This document shows, piece by piece, positions 8,706 through 17,423 of a stretch of DNA of 64,000 nucleotides (the first letter of the stretch is position 1; the number at the start of each line of letters is the position of its first letter). The notes beneath the pieces were generated by a model that saw nothing but the letters and a program-made list of their open reading frames with translations, was not told the DNA's origin and made no database searches. The stretch is from contig OZ241343.1 in NCBI GenBank assembly GCA_965200505.1, positions 3,286,001 to 3,350,000 of the forward strand. Reading direction: 5' to 3'. Both the position numbers and the translations under genes were made by a program. The DNA comes from VXNE01 sp965200505 (lineage in GTDB: Bacteria; Pseudomonadota; Gammaproteobacteria; Pseudomonadales; Azotimanducaceae).

Positions 8706-9487
8706 TGGGCGAGGCCATCCGAACCGAGCGCGAGGGCGGTGTGTTGCAGGTGACGTTGGATCGCCCCAAGGCGAACGCCATCGACCTCGCCACCAGCCGC
8801 GCCATGGGCGACGCGTTCAAGGCGTTCCGCGACGATCCGACGTTGCGCGTCGCCATCGTCACCGGCGCCGGGGAGCGGTTCTTTTGCGCCGGGTGGGACT
8901 TGAAGGCCGCCGCCGGCGGGGACGCCGTGGACGGCGATTACGGCGTCGGCGGCTTCGGCGGCATGCAGGAACTGCCAGACTTGAACAAGCCCATCATCGC
9001 CGCGGTACACGGCATGGCGGTGGGCGGCGGCTGGGAATTGGCGCTCTCGTGCGACCTCATCCTCGCCGCCACGGGCGCCACCTTCGCGCTGCCGGAGATT
9101 CGGTCCGGCACGCTGGCGGATGCCGCGTCGGTCAAGCTGCCGAAGCGGCTCGCGTACCACATTGCCATGGAGTTGTTGCTCACCGGACGTTGGATGGATG
9201 CCGCCGAAGCCCACCGCTGGGGGCTCGTCAACGAGGTGCTGGAACCCGATCGGCTGCTGCCGCGCGCTTGGGAGCTGGCCAGAACGCTCGCGAGTGGCCC
9301 GCCGCTCGTTTACGCGGCCATCAAGGAAGTGGTGCGCGAAGCCGAGGACCTACGCGCCCAAGATGCCCTGAGCCGCATCGGCAAACGCCAATTCCCCACC
9401 GTGGACCGCCTCTACGACAGCGAGGATCAGCTGGAAGGCGCGGTGGCCTTCGCCGAGAAGCGCGACCCGGTTTGGAAGGGCAAGTGA
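8705..9487 (+). CDS. caiD: Enoyl-CoA hydratase/isomerase, CaiD-like carnitinyl-CoA dehydratase
   Basis: A 260-residue crotonase-fold protein of the same length as Escherichia coli CaiD (about 261). It has the oxyanion-hole region FFCAGWDLKAAAGGD, the central HGMAVGGGWELAL, and the C-terminal signature SEDQLEGAVAFAEKRDPVW that is characteristic of CaiD. It would hydrate crotonobetainyl-CoA to L-carnitinyl-CoA or do the reverse. The GTG start overlaps the stop codon of the ligase gene by one base, showing tight coupling. It ends 13 bases from the convergent TonB receptor gene. General crotonase function is certain; carnitine specificity rests on the tail motif and operon. Confidence 0.82.
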   Translation: MGEAIRTEREGGVLQVTLDRPKANAIDLATSRAMGDAFKAFRDDPTLRVAIVTGAGERFFCAGWDLKAAAGGDAVDGDYGVGGFGGMQELPDLNKPIIAAVHGMAVGGGWELALSCDLILAATGATFALPEIRSGTLADAASVKLPKRLAYHIAMELLLTGRWMDAAEAHRWGLVNEVLEPDRLLPRAWELARTLASGPPLVYAAIKEVVREAEDLRAQDALSRIGKRQFPTVDRLYDSEDQLEGAVAFAEKRDPVWKGK

Positions 9488-9500
9488 GGCGCGAGGCCGC

Positions 9501-12146
9501 TCATCGCGCCAGTTTGAGCGCGAGGCGGGCGAAGACCCTGCGGCCCCTGGGATCGGCGGAGCGCACGTCGTAGCTGCCGGCGACGGCGACGTACGGCGGG
9601 TCTTGATCGGCGAGGTTGACGACCCCCACCATCAACGAGGCGCCCACGCCGCGCCAGAGACGCTCGCCGAAGTCGAAACGCAGGTTGGCGTCCACGGTGG
9701 TGAAGGCGTCGATGTCACCGCCTTGGTCGTCCTCGTAGCCGCCCACATGGCGCACCTGCAGGTTGGCGGCCCAATCGCCTCGTTCCACGCCCATGCCGGC
9801 GACGGCCTTGAACCGCTGATTCGGGGCGCCGACGTTGGCGCGGTTCAAGCGGCCCAAGCCATCCACGCGCCGGCCGGCGTTGGTCACGTCGTAGGCCAGC
9901 ACCACGGTGCCCTCGATGTACGGCGCCAGCACGCCGAAGCGGGTGTCGAACCGGCCGTGGACATGGAAGTCCACACCGCGGGTGTCGATGGCGTCGGCGT
10001 TGATGAAGGCGGCATTGACGATGGCGACGGTGCCGGCGGAGGTGCGCTCGATGCGTGGGTCGAAGGGGTCGGCGTTGACGATGGCCTGCGCGTTTTCTTT
10101 GCGCAGCACATCCTCGAAGGCGTAATCCCAATAGTCGATGTCGATCTCCATGTCGTCGTGGAACGCCCAGGAAGCGCCCACGTTCAACGCCCGCGAGGTC
10201 TCTGGCTGCAGGGCGGGATCGCCCAGCGTGCGGCGGCCGGCGAAGGTGGTGGCGCCGTCGTGGTCGGTGATGTTCACGAAGTTCGTCTGGGCGCCGTGGG
10301 TCTGAAACGGCGAGGGCGCCCGAAACGAGGTACCGAACGAGGCGCGCAGGCTGAGCGTGGGCGAAGGCGTTGCGAAGAGCGCGAGCTTGGGGTCCCAAGT
10401 GTCGCCGATGGCCCCGCCGTAGTCCTCGAAACGCAGTGCGCCGGTCACTTCCAGCCAGGGTGCCAGCGGCAGCCACACCTCCCCGTACATCGCGTGGGAA
10501 TCCAGAGCGCCGGAGAAGTTGGTGTTGCCAATCAGGAAGGCGAAGCCGTCGCCTTGGGTGATGGCGTCGTAGGTGGTGCCTAGGGATTGGTCGCGCCATT
10601 GGGCGCCCACGGCGAAGCCGACCGCGCCGTTGCGCATCGTCCACAGCTCGCCCGTCAAGTTGGCCTCGATGGTCTGCAGCTCGGACTCGGCGTCCCCCAG
10701 ATAGTCGCCGATGATGAAGCGCTTGAGGGCTGGGTCGTTGTGGGTCGCCTCGCCGGGACGGGCGGAGAACGCCGAGCTGAACGGGTTGAAGTAATGGCAG
10801 GCGCCCTCGCCCGGGCGTGGCGGGGGCACCGCGGTGGAGCCCGTGTCGCAACCGGCGCCGCCGAAGCCGAGCAGCGCCGCTTGGAAGTTCGCGCCGATGA
10901 CGTCGCGCGGGTTCAGGACGGCGTCGTTCGCCGCCCACACATAGCTCGCGTCCCAAGCCAAGCCGCCAGCCGTGTCGCCGGCCAAGCCGAACGCGAGACG
11001 CCCGGTGTCGTGTTGGTAGTAGTTGATCTCCGGCGGGTAGCCAAAGCCGTACGGCCGCCCTTGGAAATGGACGTCCTCGCCGAACGGGTTGGCGGGGTGG
11101 CGCGCCGGCACCAAGGGCGTGTTGAGGACCGGGAAGCTCGGCGACACGTCACGCCGCACGTCGTTGCGGGCATAGCCGACTTCCGCCCAAACCCGTGTGC
11201 CACCCTGCGTGGGCCAATCCACGCGGGCGAAGGCTTGGGTGCGCTGCTCCTCCGGCACCGCGGTGATCTGCGGACCAAAGTCGAAGCGGCACAGCGTGCT
11301 GCCGTTGGCGAGCGTCTGGAGCAGCCCGTCGTAACGCTCGCAGTCGGGGTCTGCGACGGTTCGCCCGAGTGACGGCACGTTGAAGCTGGCCGGGTTGCCG
11401 AAGCCGCTCGTCGCCGGGCGCAACCAGTCCACCTCGCCGAGCAGCAGGCTGCTGCGGTCCAGATGGCTCGCCGCGAGGAGATAGGAACCGTCGGCGCCGA
11501 CCCGCCCGCCAATCACGCCATCCACATACACGTCGTCCTGCGAACCATCGCTGACGCGGTTGCGGTACTCCACTTGCAGCTCCGCTCCCTCGTAGTCGCG
11601 CTTGGTGATGAAGTTGGCGACCCCGGCCACGGCGTCGGAGCCGTAGATCGCCGAGGCGCCGTCCTTCAGGATTTCGACCCGCTCGATGGCCAAGAGCGGC
11701 GTGAGGGCCGCGAGATCGACGAAGCTCGCGCCGTCATCCGTCTGCACCGCCGAAAGCACTTGGCGCTTGCCGTTCAACAGCACCAGCGTGGCGGCGACGC
11801 CCAAGCCGCGCAGGTTGATGTTGGCGGTGCCGGCGGTGAAGTTCTGGGTCAGGTTGTCCGAGTTGTTCTCGGCGCCGCTGTTGGTGGGGAGTTGGCCGAC
11901 GAGGTCGCGCACGTCCTTGATGGCGTGGTCGGCGAGTTCGTCCGCGTGATACTCGGAAAGCGGGGACGGCGATGCGGCGTGGCGCTTGACGCGGCTGCCG
12001 GTATAGGCCACCACGACCACTTCCTCCACGGCGCCGGCTGTGGTGCCGGCGTCCGGCTCGGCGGCGCGGAGTGTGGCGCCGCCGAAAGCCAAGGTGGCGA
12101 GCGCGACGCTGGCGAGGCTTATTGACGGTTTCGGTAGGGTTGGCAT
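9501..12146 (-). CDS. TonB-dependent outer-membrane receptor
   Basis: An 881-residue outer-membrane receptor with a signal peptide (hydrophobic stretch to about residue 32, ending ATLRAAEP). A TonB-box-like EEVVVVAYTGSRV is followed by a plug domain containing LRGLGVAATLVLLNGKR and VEILKDGASAIYGSDAVAG (residues about 60-190), then a long beta-barrel ending in a family-typical strand with terminal KLAR. The ATG at 12146 has a GAGGAG ribosome binding site 4 bases upstream; an earlier ATG at 12197 overlaps the soxG stop. It sits at the end of the soxDAG operon and may import a methylated amine, a peptide or another substrate of that pathway; the ligand is unknown. Confidence 0.9.
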   Translation of the reverse strand: MPTLPKPSISLASVALATLAFGGATLRAAEPDAGTTAGAVEEVVVVAYTGSRVKRHAASPSPLSEYHADELADHAIKDVRDLVGQLPTNSGAENNSDNLTQNFTAGTANINLRGLGVAATLVLLNGKRQVLSAVQTDDGASFVDLAALTPLLAIERVEILKDGASAIYGSDAVAGVANFITKRDYEGAELQVEYRNRVSDGSQDDVYVDGVIGGRVGADGSYLLAASHLDRSSLLLGEVDWLRPATSGFGNPASFNVPSLGRTVADPDCERYDGLLQTLANGSTLCRFDFGPQITAVPEEQRTQAFARVDWPTQGGTRVWAEVGYARNDVRRDVSPSFPVLNTPLVPARHPANPFGEDVHFQGRPYGFGYPPEINYYQHDTGRLAFGLAGDTAGGLAWDASYVWAANDAVLNPRDVIGANFQAALLGFGGAGCDTGSTAVPPPRPGEGACHYFNPFSSAFSARPGEATHNDPALKRFIIGDYLGDAESELQTIEANLTGELWTMRNGAVGFAVGAQWRDQSLGTTYDAITQGDGFAFLIGNTNFSGALDSHAMYGEVWLPLAPWLEVTGALRFEDYGGAIGDTWDPKLALFATPSPTLSLRASFGTSFRAPSPFQTHGAQTNFVNITDHDGATTFAGRRTLGDPALQPETSRALNVGASWAFHDDMEIDIDYWDYAFEDVLRKENAQAIVNADPFDPRIERTSAGTVAIVNAAFINADAIDTRGVDFHVHGRFDTRFGVLAPYIEGTVVLAYDVTNAGRRVDGLGRLNRANVGAPNQRFKAVAGMGVERGDWAANLQVRHVGGYEDDQGGDIDAFTTVDANLRFDFGERLWRGVGASLMVGVVNLADQDPPYVAVAGSYDVRSADPRGRRVFARLALKLAR

Positions 12147-12193
12147 CGGCTCCTCGGTGGTTGACGCGGTGGGTGGTTGGGTGGCGGTGGGGC

Positions 12194-12715
12194 TCATGGT
12201 GCCGCGGCGAACTCCCGGGCCGCGGCGTCGAGCCAGCGGGCGACGTAATCGCCGTAGCTGGTGCGCACCATCACCTCGAAATCGTCCTCGCCGTGGCAGG
12301 CGACCAACGCGGCGGCTTTGGCGAATGTGGTTTGGACGCAGCGGCCCGGCGGGAAGGCGCGGGGGTGGAAGTCGCACGGGCTGGACTGGCGCAGCACATT
12401 CACGGCCCCATGCCCCGCAAGGCTGAATGAGCGCCAGGCGCCGCTCACATCGGTGACTGCGAAGCGCTCCACCAGCACGGCCCGCAAATCGGCCTCCAAC
12501 GCCTCTTCGGCGCCGGCGGCCGCCGTCGCCAGCCACTCGTTGGGCCCCAGCCAATGAAGTGTGCGATCCCCCGCCCGACACAGTGTGCAGGGCGCGATCG
12601 GCAAGTCCACGCCCAACGCGGTGGCGACGCCGTGGCGAAACGGCGCGGTCGGCTCGCCGCGCAGGTTGAGGCACGCTAGCCGGCTTGGGCCCTGAATCCG
12701 CGCGGTGTCAACCAT
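12194..12715 (-). CDS. soxG: Sarcosine oxidase gamma subunit
   Basis: A 173-residue protein with the gamma-subunit pattern: LGPNEWLATA near residue 60, VTDVSGAWRSFSLAG near 90, the CDFHPRAFPPGRCVQTTFAK stretch, and a C-terminal SYGDYVARWL. In tetrameric sarcosine oxidase this small subunit packs against the alpha subunit. The ATG at 12715 overlaps the soxA stop by 8 bases and is favoured over an in-frame start at 12739. The downstream TonB receptor frame begins inside its stop codon region. Confidence 0.88.
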   Translation of the reverse strand: MVDTARIQGPSRLACLNLRGEPTAPFRHGVATALGVDLPIAPCTLCRAGDRTLHWLGPNEWLATAAAGAEEALEADLRAVLVERFAVTDVSGAWRSFSLAGHGAVNVLRQSSPCDFHPRAFPPGRCVQTTFAKAAALVACHGEDDFEVMVRTSYGDYVARWLDAAAREFAAAP

Positions 12716-15700
12716 GCTGGCGCTCGCCCTTGACGTCAAAGAAGACGGGGTTGACCACGCGGGCCGCGATCACCCGGCCATCCGCGAGCGGACAGCAGAC
12801 GGTCTCCCCCATGCGCCCGCGCCCGCCTTTCAGCATCGCCAAGGCGATGGATCGATTGAGCGTCGGGCTGAGGTAGCTTGAGGTGACGTGGCCCTGCATC
12901 GCCGTCGGTTGGCTCGCCTTGCGCTGGTGGACGAAGGGGCTCGCCACGATCTGTGCGCCTTCGGGGATGACCGCCGCGGGTTCGCTGGTTTCAAGGCCGA
13001 CGAACTGCAGCCGATCCGCGCGGCGGTGGTCCGCGAGCGTGAGCGAGCGGTCGCCGATGAAGCCGAACGGTTTGTCGCCCCGCACCGCCCAGCCCAAGCC
13101 CATGTCGTCGGGCGTCATGGAGCCGTCCGTGTCCTGGCCCACGATGATGAAACCCTTTTCGGCCCGCAGCACATGCATGGTCTCGGTGCCGTAGGGCGTG
13201 ATCCCCAACGGTTCCCCGGCCGCCATCAACGCCTGCCAAACCGCCAGGGCGTGGTGGCTCGCCACGTTGATCTCATAGGACAGTTCACCGCTGAAACTGA
13301 TGCGGAAGACCCGCGCCGGCACGCCGGCGACATGGCCCGCGCGCACCGCCATGAACGGGAAGGCGTCCCGCGTCAAGTCGATGTCTTCGCAAACGCGCCC
13401 CAGCACTTCCCGCGCTTTGGGCCCCACCAGCGCGGCGGTGGCCCAGTGGTCGGTCACGGAAGTGAGATGGACGTCAAGGTGCGGCCACTCGGTTTGATGC
13501 CAGAGCTCGAGCCACGCCAGCACGGCCTCCGCGTTGCCGGTGGTGGTGTGCATCAGGTAGCGGTTTTCGGCGAGACGCGCCGTCACGCCGTCGTCGAAGA
13601 TGGTGCCGTCCTCGCGGAGCATCAGGCTGTAGCGGCAGCGGGCCAAGCCAAGGTTGGAGAGCTTGCCGGTGTAGATGCGGTCGAGGAACGTGGCGGCGTC
13701 CGTGCCTTCGACGGAAATCTTGCCGAGGGTGGAAGCGTCCAACAGCGCGACGCCGGTGCGGGCGCTCAGACACTCGCGGCGCACCGCATCATGCATCGTT
13801 TCGCCGGGCGCCGCGTAGTGCCAAGGCCGTTTCCAGCGCCCGACGTTCTCCCAGGCGGCGCCGCGCTCAAGGTGCCAAGCGTGCATCGGCGTCAAGCGTT
13901 CGGCATCGAAGCGTTCGCCCACGTCGCCGCCGGCGATGGCGCCGAACGTTACCGGCGTATAGGCGGGGCGGAACACCGTCACGCCGGTCTCGGCGATGCC
14001 TTGGCCCAAGGCCCGGGCCAGGATGGCGACGCCGTTCACGTTGCCGAGCTTGCCTTGGTCGGTGCCGAAACCCAGCGCCGTGTAGCGCTTGACGTGTTCC
14101 ACGGAGCGGTAGCCCTCGCGGGCGGCGAGTTCGATGTCCTTGGCGGTCACGTCCAGCTGCAAATCCACGAATTGCCTCGGGGCGCGGCTCACGGGTTGCG
14201 GATGGGGTGCGATGAAGAGCGCGCGGGCAGCCCCCGCGGCCGCCTCTTCCACGGCGGGTGGCTCGAAGCGCGGTTGGCCGTCGCCGCAGCCGGCCAAGTG
14301 GGCGGCGCGGCCCCCCGCCGCGGCGCCTTCGGCGAGGCTTGCCGCCAGCGACAGGGTGCCGGTGACGGCGCCGGCGGTGTGGGCGGGTTGCCGCGGCGTG
14401 CCCGGCAGGAACGCCATCGCCGCCTCGCTCCAGCACGGCGTGGCGCCGGCTTGGGAACTCAAGTGGATCGCTGGGCTGAAGCCGTCCGAGCAGGCGATGA
14501 GATCGCAGTCCACCCGCCGCGGCTTGCCGGCCAGTTCGCGGCCATCGTCACTCAAGGGCGCCACATGGGCGCCGGCCACACGCTTGCCGCCAAGCGCTTC
14601 GATCACCGCGTGGCCCTTGAACACCTCGATGCCGGCCGCCAAGGCTCGCTGCACCAGTGTGCCGGCGGGATTGGGCCGCGAGTCCGCCACCGCGGCGACT
14701 TGGCGCCCCACCCGGCGCCAATCGAGGGCCGTGCGGTAAGCGTGGTCGTTGCCGGCGAACAGCACTAACCGCTCGCCCGGCGCCACGGCGTAGCGGTTCA
14801 CATAGGTGGCGACGGCGCTTGCCAGCATCACACCGGGCAGGTCGTTGTTGGCGAACGTGAGCGGGCGCTCCACGGCGCCGGTGGCCAGCGCCACCTGTTT
14901 GGCGCGAATGCGATGCAGGCGCTGGCGTGAGCCGGCCGGGGCGGTAGGGCCCAAGTGGTCGGTGCGGCGTTCCAGCGCGGTGACGAAGTTGTGGTCGTGG
15001 TAGCCAAACGCGGTGGTGCGGGGCAGCAGCGTGACTTGGGGGCAGGCCCGCAGTTCGCCGATGGCGTTGGCGACCCACTCGATTGCCGGCGCCCCGTCGA
15101 TGGTTTCGGCCATGCCGAGCAGGCTGCCGCCGAACTCGCTCTGCTCATCGACCAACATGACCCGCGCGTCGGCCCGCGCCGCGGCGAGGGCAGTGGCGAT
15201 GCCGGCCGCGCCGCCACCGACGACCAGCACGTCGCAATGGTGGTTCAGCCGGTCGTAAATGTCTGGGTCGGCGCCGTCCGGCACCGTGCCCAGCCCGGCG
15301 CTGCGCCGCAGCAGGGCTTCCCAGCACCGCCACAGCCACGGCGGCCCCATGAAGAACTTGTAGTAGAAGCCGGCCGGCAGCATCGGCGCCAGGGCGCCGG
15401 CGAGCCGTTTCGCCCCGCCGAAGGCGCCGCTCGTGGCCACGAGGCCGTCGTGCAGTTCCACCTGCGTGGCGCGTTGGTTGGGGATGCGCGCGGGGCCAAT
15501 GCCCAAGTCCGCGATGGCGTTGGGCTCCTCGGCGCCGCTGCCGACCACGCCGCGCCGTCGCCCGTACTTGAAGCTCCGCGCCACGGTGTCCACGCCGTTC
15601 GCCAGCAACGCGGAGGCGAGCGTGTCGCCTTGGAAGCCCCACAGGGAACGGCCGTTGAAGGCGAACTGCAGCGGCTGTGAACGATCCACGCGGCCGCCGC

Positions 15701-15734
15701 TTGGCAGCCGCCGCGGGGGGTCGACGGCACCCAC
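12708..15734 (-). CDS. soxA: Sarcosine oxidase alpha subunit
   Basis: A 1,008-residue alpha subunit, the expected full length. The N terminus (LPSGGRVDRSQP, then GDTLASALLANGVDTVARSFKY) is the ferredoxin-like domain. An NAD/FAD-binding segment follows with VLVVGGGAAGIATALAAARA near residue 168. The C-terminal half is an aminomethyltransferase (GcvT-like) domain that binds tetrahydrofolate, with TDHWATAALVGPKA, SGELSYEINV and DMGLGWAVRGDKP. The complex oxidatively demethylates sarcosine to glycine, passing the one-carbon unit to tetrahydrofolate. The GTG start shares one base with the soxD stop codon. Methyl groups derived from glycine betaine would enter here. Confidence 0.93.
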   Translation of the reverse strand: MGAVDPPRRLPSGGRVDRSQPLQFAFNGRSLWGFQGDTLASALLANGVDTVARSFKYGRRRGVVGSGAEEPNAIADLGIGPARIPNQRATQVELHDGLVATSGAFGGAKRLAGALAPMLPAGFYYKFFMGPPWLWRCWEALLRRSAGLGTVPDGADPDIYDRLNHHCDVLVVGGGAAGIATALAAARADARVMLVDEQSEFGGSLLGMAETIDGAPAIEWVANAIGELRACPQVTLLPRTTAFGYHDHNFVTALERRTDHLGPTAPAGSRQRLHRIRAKQVALATGAVERPLTFANNDLPGVMLASAVATYVNRYAVAPGERLVLFAGNDHAYRTALDWRRVGRQVAAVADSRPNPAGTLVQRALAAGIEVFKGHAVIEALGGKRVAGAHVAPLSDDGRELAGKPRRVDCDLIACSDGFSPAIHLSSQAGATPCWSEAAMAFLPGTPRQPAHTAGAVTGTLSLAASLAEGAAAGGRAAHLAGCGDGQPRFEPPAVEEAAAGAARALFIAPHPQPVSRAPRQFVDLQLDVTAKDIELAAREGYRSVEHVKRYTALGFGTDQGKLGNVNGVAILARALGQGIAETGVTVFRPAYTPVTFGAIAGGDVGERFDAERLTPMHAWHLERGAAWENVGRWKRPWHYAAPGETMHDAVRRECLSARTGVALLDASTLGKISVEGTDAATFLDRIYTGKLSNLGLARCRYSLMLREDGTIFDDGVTARLAENRYLMHTTTGNAEAVLAWLELWHQTEWPHLDVHLTSVTDHWATAALVGPKAREVLGRVCEDIDLTRDAFPFMAVRAGHVAGVPARVFRISFSGELSYEINVASHHALAVWQALMAAGEPLGITPYGTETMHVLRAEKGFIIVGQDTDGSMTPDDMGLGWAVRGDKPFGFIGDRSLTLADHRRADRLQFVGLETSEPAAVIPEGAQIVASPFVHQRKASQPTAMQGHVTSSYLSPTLNRSIALAMLKGGRGRMGETVCCPLADGRVIAARVVNPVFFDVKGERQHG

Positions 15735-16012
15735 TAGGCCGCGTCCGGGCCTTCGCCCACGGGGTACGTTTTGACGATGGCGTAGCTCACGGTGTCCCGC
15801 AGCACGTTGAAGTAGCGCCGGCAGCCGGCCGCGTGGAACCACATTTCGCGGTGCGCGCCCCGCGGGTTGTTCCGAAAGTGTAGGTAATCGCCCCACGCCG
15901 CGTCACTCAACGCGGCCGGCTCGGCAGGCCGCTGGATGTGCGCCTCGCCGGCGTAGGAGAACTCCTCCTCGCTACGCGGCTCGTCGCAGTGGGGGCAGTG
16001 GATCAGGAGCAT
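15734..16012 (-). CDS. soxD: Sarcosine oxidase delta subunit
   Basis: A 92-residue protein with the full zinc site of SoxD: Cys6 and Cys9 in HCPHCDEPR, then His60 and Cys64 in MWFHAAGCRRYFNVLRDT. It starts with an ATG at 16012 and overlaps soxA. The usual upstream partner, soxB, is absent: the next gene upstream on this strand is a serine hydrolase 24 bases away. That makes this a soxDAG cluster without the beta subunit that carries the catalytic flavin site. Confidence 0.93.
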   Translation of the reverse strand: MLLIHCPHCDEPRSEEEFSYAGEAHIQRPAEPAALSDAAWGDYLHFRNNPRGAHREMWFHAAGCRRYFNVLRDTVSYAIVKTYPVGEGPDAA

Positions 16013-16036
16013 GGTGCGCGGCGGCTGGCGGTCCGA

Positions 16037-17344
16037 TCAGCGATACGATGCCGTGATGGCCGCGTAGGTCAGGTTCGTGAGCGTCTCCTGAATCCAGCTT
16101 GGGGTGCCGATGCGTTGCGGCATGAAGACGCCGATGAGCTGTTCGGCCGGGTCGATCCAGAAGAACGTGCCGGCGGCGCCGCCCCAATAGTAGGAACCGG
16201 GGGTGAGGATGCCTTGATTGGCGCCGGCGGGGGCCACCGCGAAACCGAGGCCGAAGCCGTCGCCGGCGTCCGTGGTTTGGCCGGCGGGCAGCAGGTTGCT
16301 GGTCATCAGGGCCACGGTGGTGGGGCTCAGCACCCGTGCCCCGTCCAGTTCGCCGCCGTTGGCCATCATCAGGCAGAAGCGCAGGTAGTTCTCCACCGTC
16401 ATCACCAAGCCACCGCCGCCGGACAGAAAGGTGACGCCGATGAACTCCGGGTCTTCACCGGGGCTGTCCTGCACGACGAGGCGGCCGTCCTCGCCCATGA
16501 CGTGGTTGGTGCCGAACCGTTCCACCACCTCCGGCGGCACGTCGAAGTAGGCGTCGTTCATGCCGAGGGGACGGAACAGGCGGTCTTGCATGACGCGGTC
16601 GAGCGGGGCGCCGCTCACGCGCTCCACCAGATGCCCCAACACATCGGAGGAGAAACCGTAGTGCCAGCGTTCGCCGGGTTGGAACAGGAGCGGTAGGTCC
16701 GCCATCTTCTCAACCAGCTCGCGGGTGTCGCGCACGAGGTAATCCCAATCGTCGATCAACCGCGCTTGGCGGTAGAGCCGATCGACGATGGCGTTGCCGT
16801 AGTAGCCGTAGCTCAAACCCGACGTGTGCATCAGCAATTGCCGCGCCGTGACCGGCGCCGCCACGGGTGCCACCTGGCCGGAGGCGGTCAACGCCGTCAT
16901 GCCCTCCCACTCGGGAAAGAACTGGGTCACGGGCGCATCCAGCAGCAGCTTGCCGTCCTCGACGAGCATGAGCGCCGCGACGCTGGTGATGGGCTTCGTC
17001 ATCGAGTAGATGCGCAGGAGCGAATCGGACGCCAACTCCGTGCCGGCTTCCAAGTCCAGCAGCCCTGTCACATGCTCGAACACCACCGCGCCGCGCCGCG
17101 CGATGAGGGCAGACATGCCGGGGAACTCGCCGCTCTCCACCAGGCGATCCATTTCCGCGCGCACCCGGTGCAGACGTTCCGCGGACATGCCGTGGGATTC
17201 CGGCAGGGCGCGGGGCACTTCCGCCGCTTGGGCGCCCCATGCCGCCAAGCACAGTGCCAGCGCGGTGCCGGTGAATCGACGGCAAACCCCCGCCCGGCGT
17301 GGCGTTGCCGCGCCGTCATCGCGTCTGGCCGCTCTCGTTGCCAT
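16037..17344 (-). CDS. Serine hydrolase, class C beta-lactamase/esterase family
   Basis: A 435-residue secreted or periplasmic protein. A signal peptide ends near residue 41 (LAAWGAQA). The catalytic SxxK motif is SMTK at residues 114-117. The later GLSYGYYGN and WHYGFSSDVLG segments are typical of EstB-like esterases and penicillin-binding-protein-like hydrolases. Substrate is unknown; such proteins cleave esters, D-peptides or beta-lactams. The ATG at 17344 has AGAAGGA about 9 bases upstream and is chosen over a longer frame from 17425. It ends 24 bases from soxD and may be co-transcribed with the sarcosine oxidase genes. Confidence 0.85.
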   Translation of the reverse strand: MATRAARRDDGAATPRRAGVCRRFTGTALALCLAAWGAQAAEVPRALPESHGMSAERLHRVRAEMDRLVESGEFPGMSALIARRGAVVFEHVTGLLDLEAGTELASDSLLRIYSMTKPITSVAALMLVEDGKLLLDAPVTQFFPEWEGMTALTASGQVAPVAAPVTARQLLMHTSGLSYGYYGNAIVDRLYRQARLIDDWDYLVRDTRELVEKMADLPLLFQPGERWHYGFSSDVLGHLVERVSGAPLDRVMQDRLFRPLGMNDAYFDVPPEVVERFGTNHVMGEDGRLVVQDSPGEDPEFIGVTFLSGGGGLVMTVENYLRFCLMMANGGELDGARVLSPTTVALMTSNLLPAGQTTDAGDGFGLGFAVAPAGANQGILTPGSYYWGGAAGTFFWIDPAEQLIGVFMPQRIGTPSWIQETLTNLTYAAITASYR

Positions 17345-17423
17345 GTTCGTTTTCCTTCTGCGACACTCAAGGCCTAGGGTAGCGCAACCGCGCCGCACAC
17401 CGAAGGAACCGTCACGCCACGCC

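Noticed and set aside
12888..14768. 626-codon plus-strand open frame opposite soxA
   Set aside because: It lies antisense to a clear sarcosine oxidase alpha subunit and its translation has no recognisable motif; long antisense frames are expected at this G/C content.
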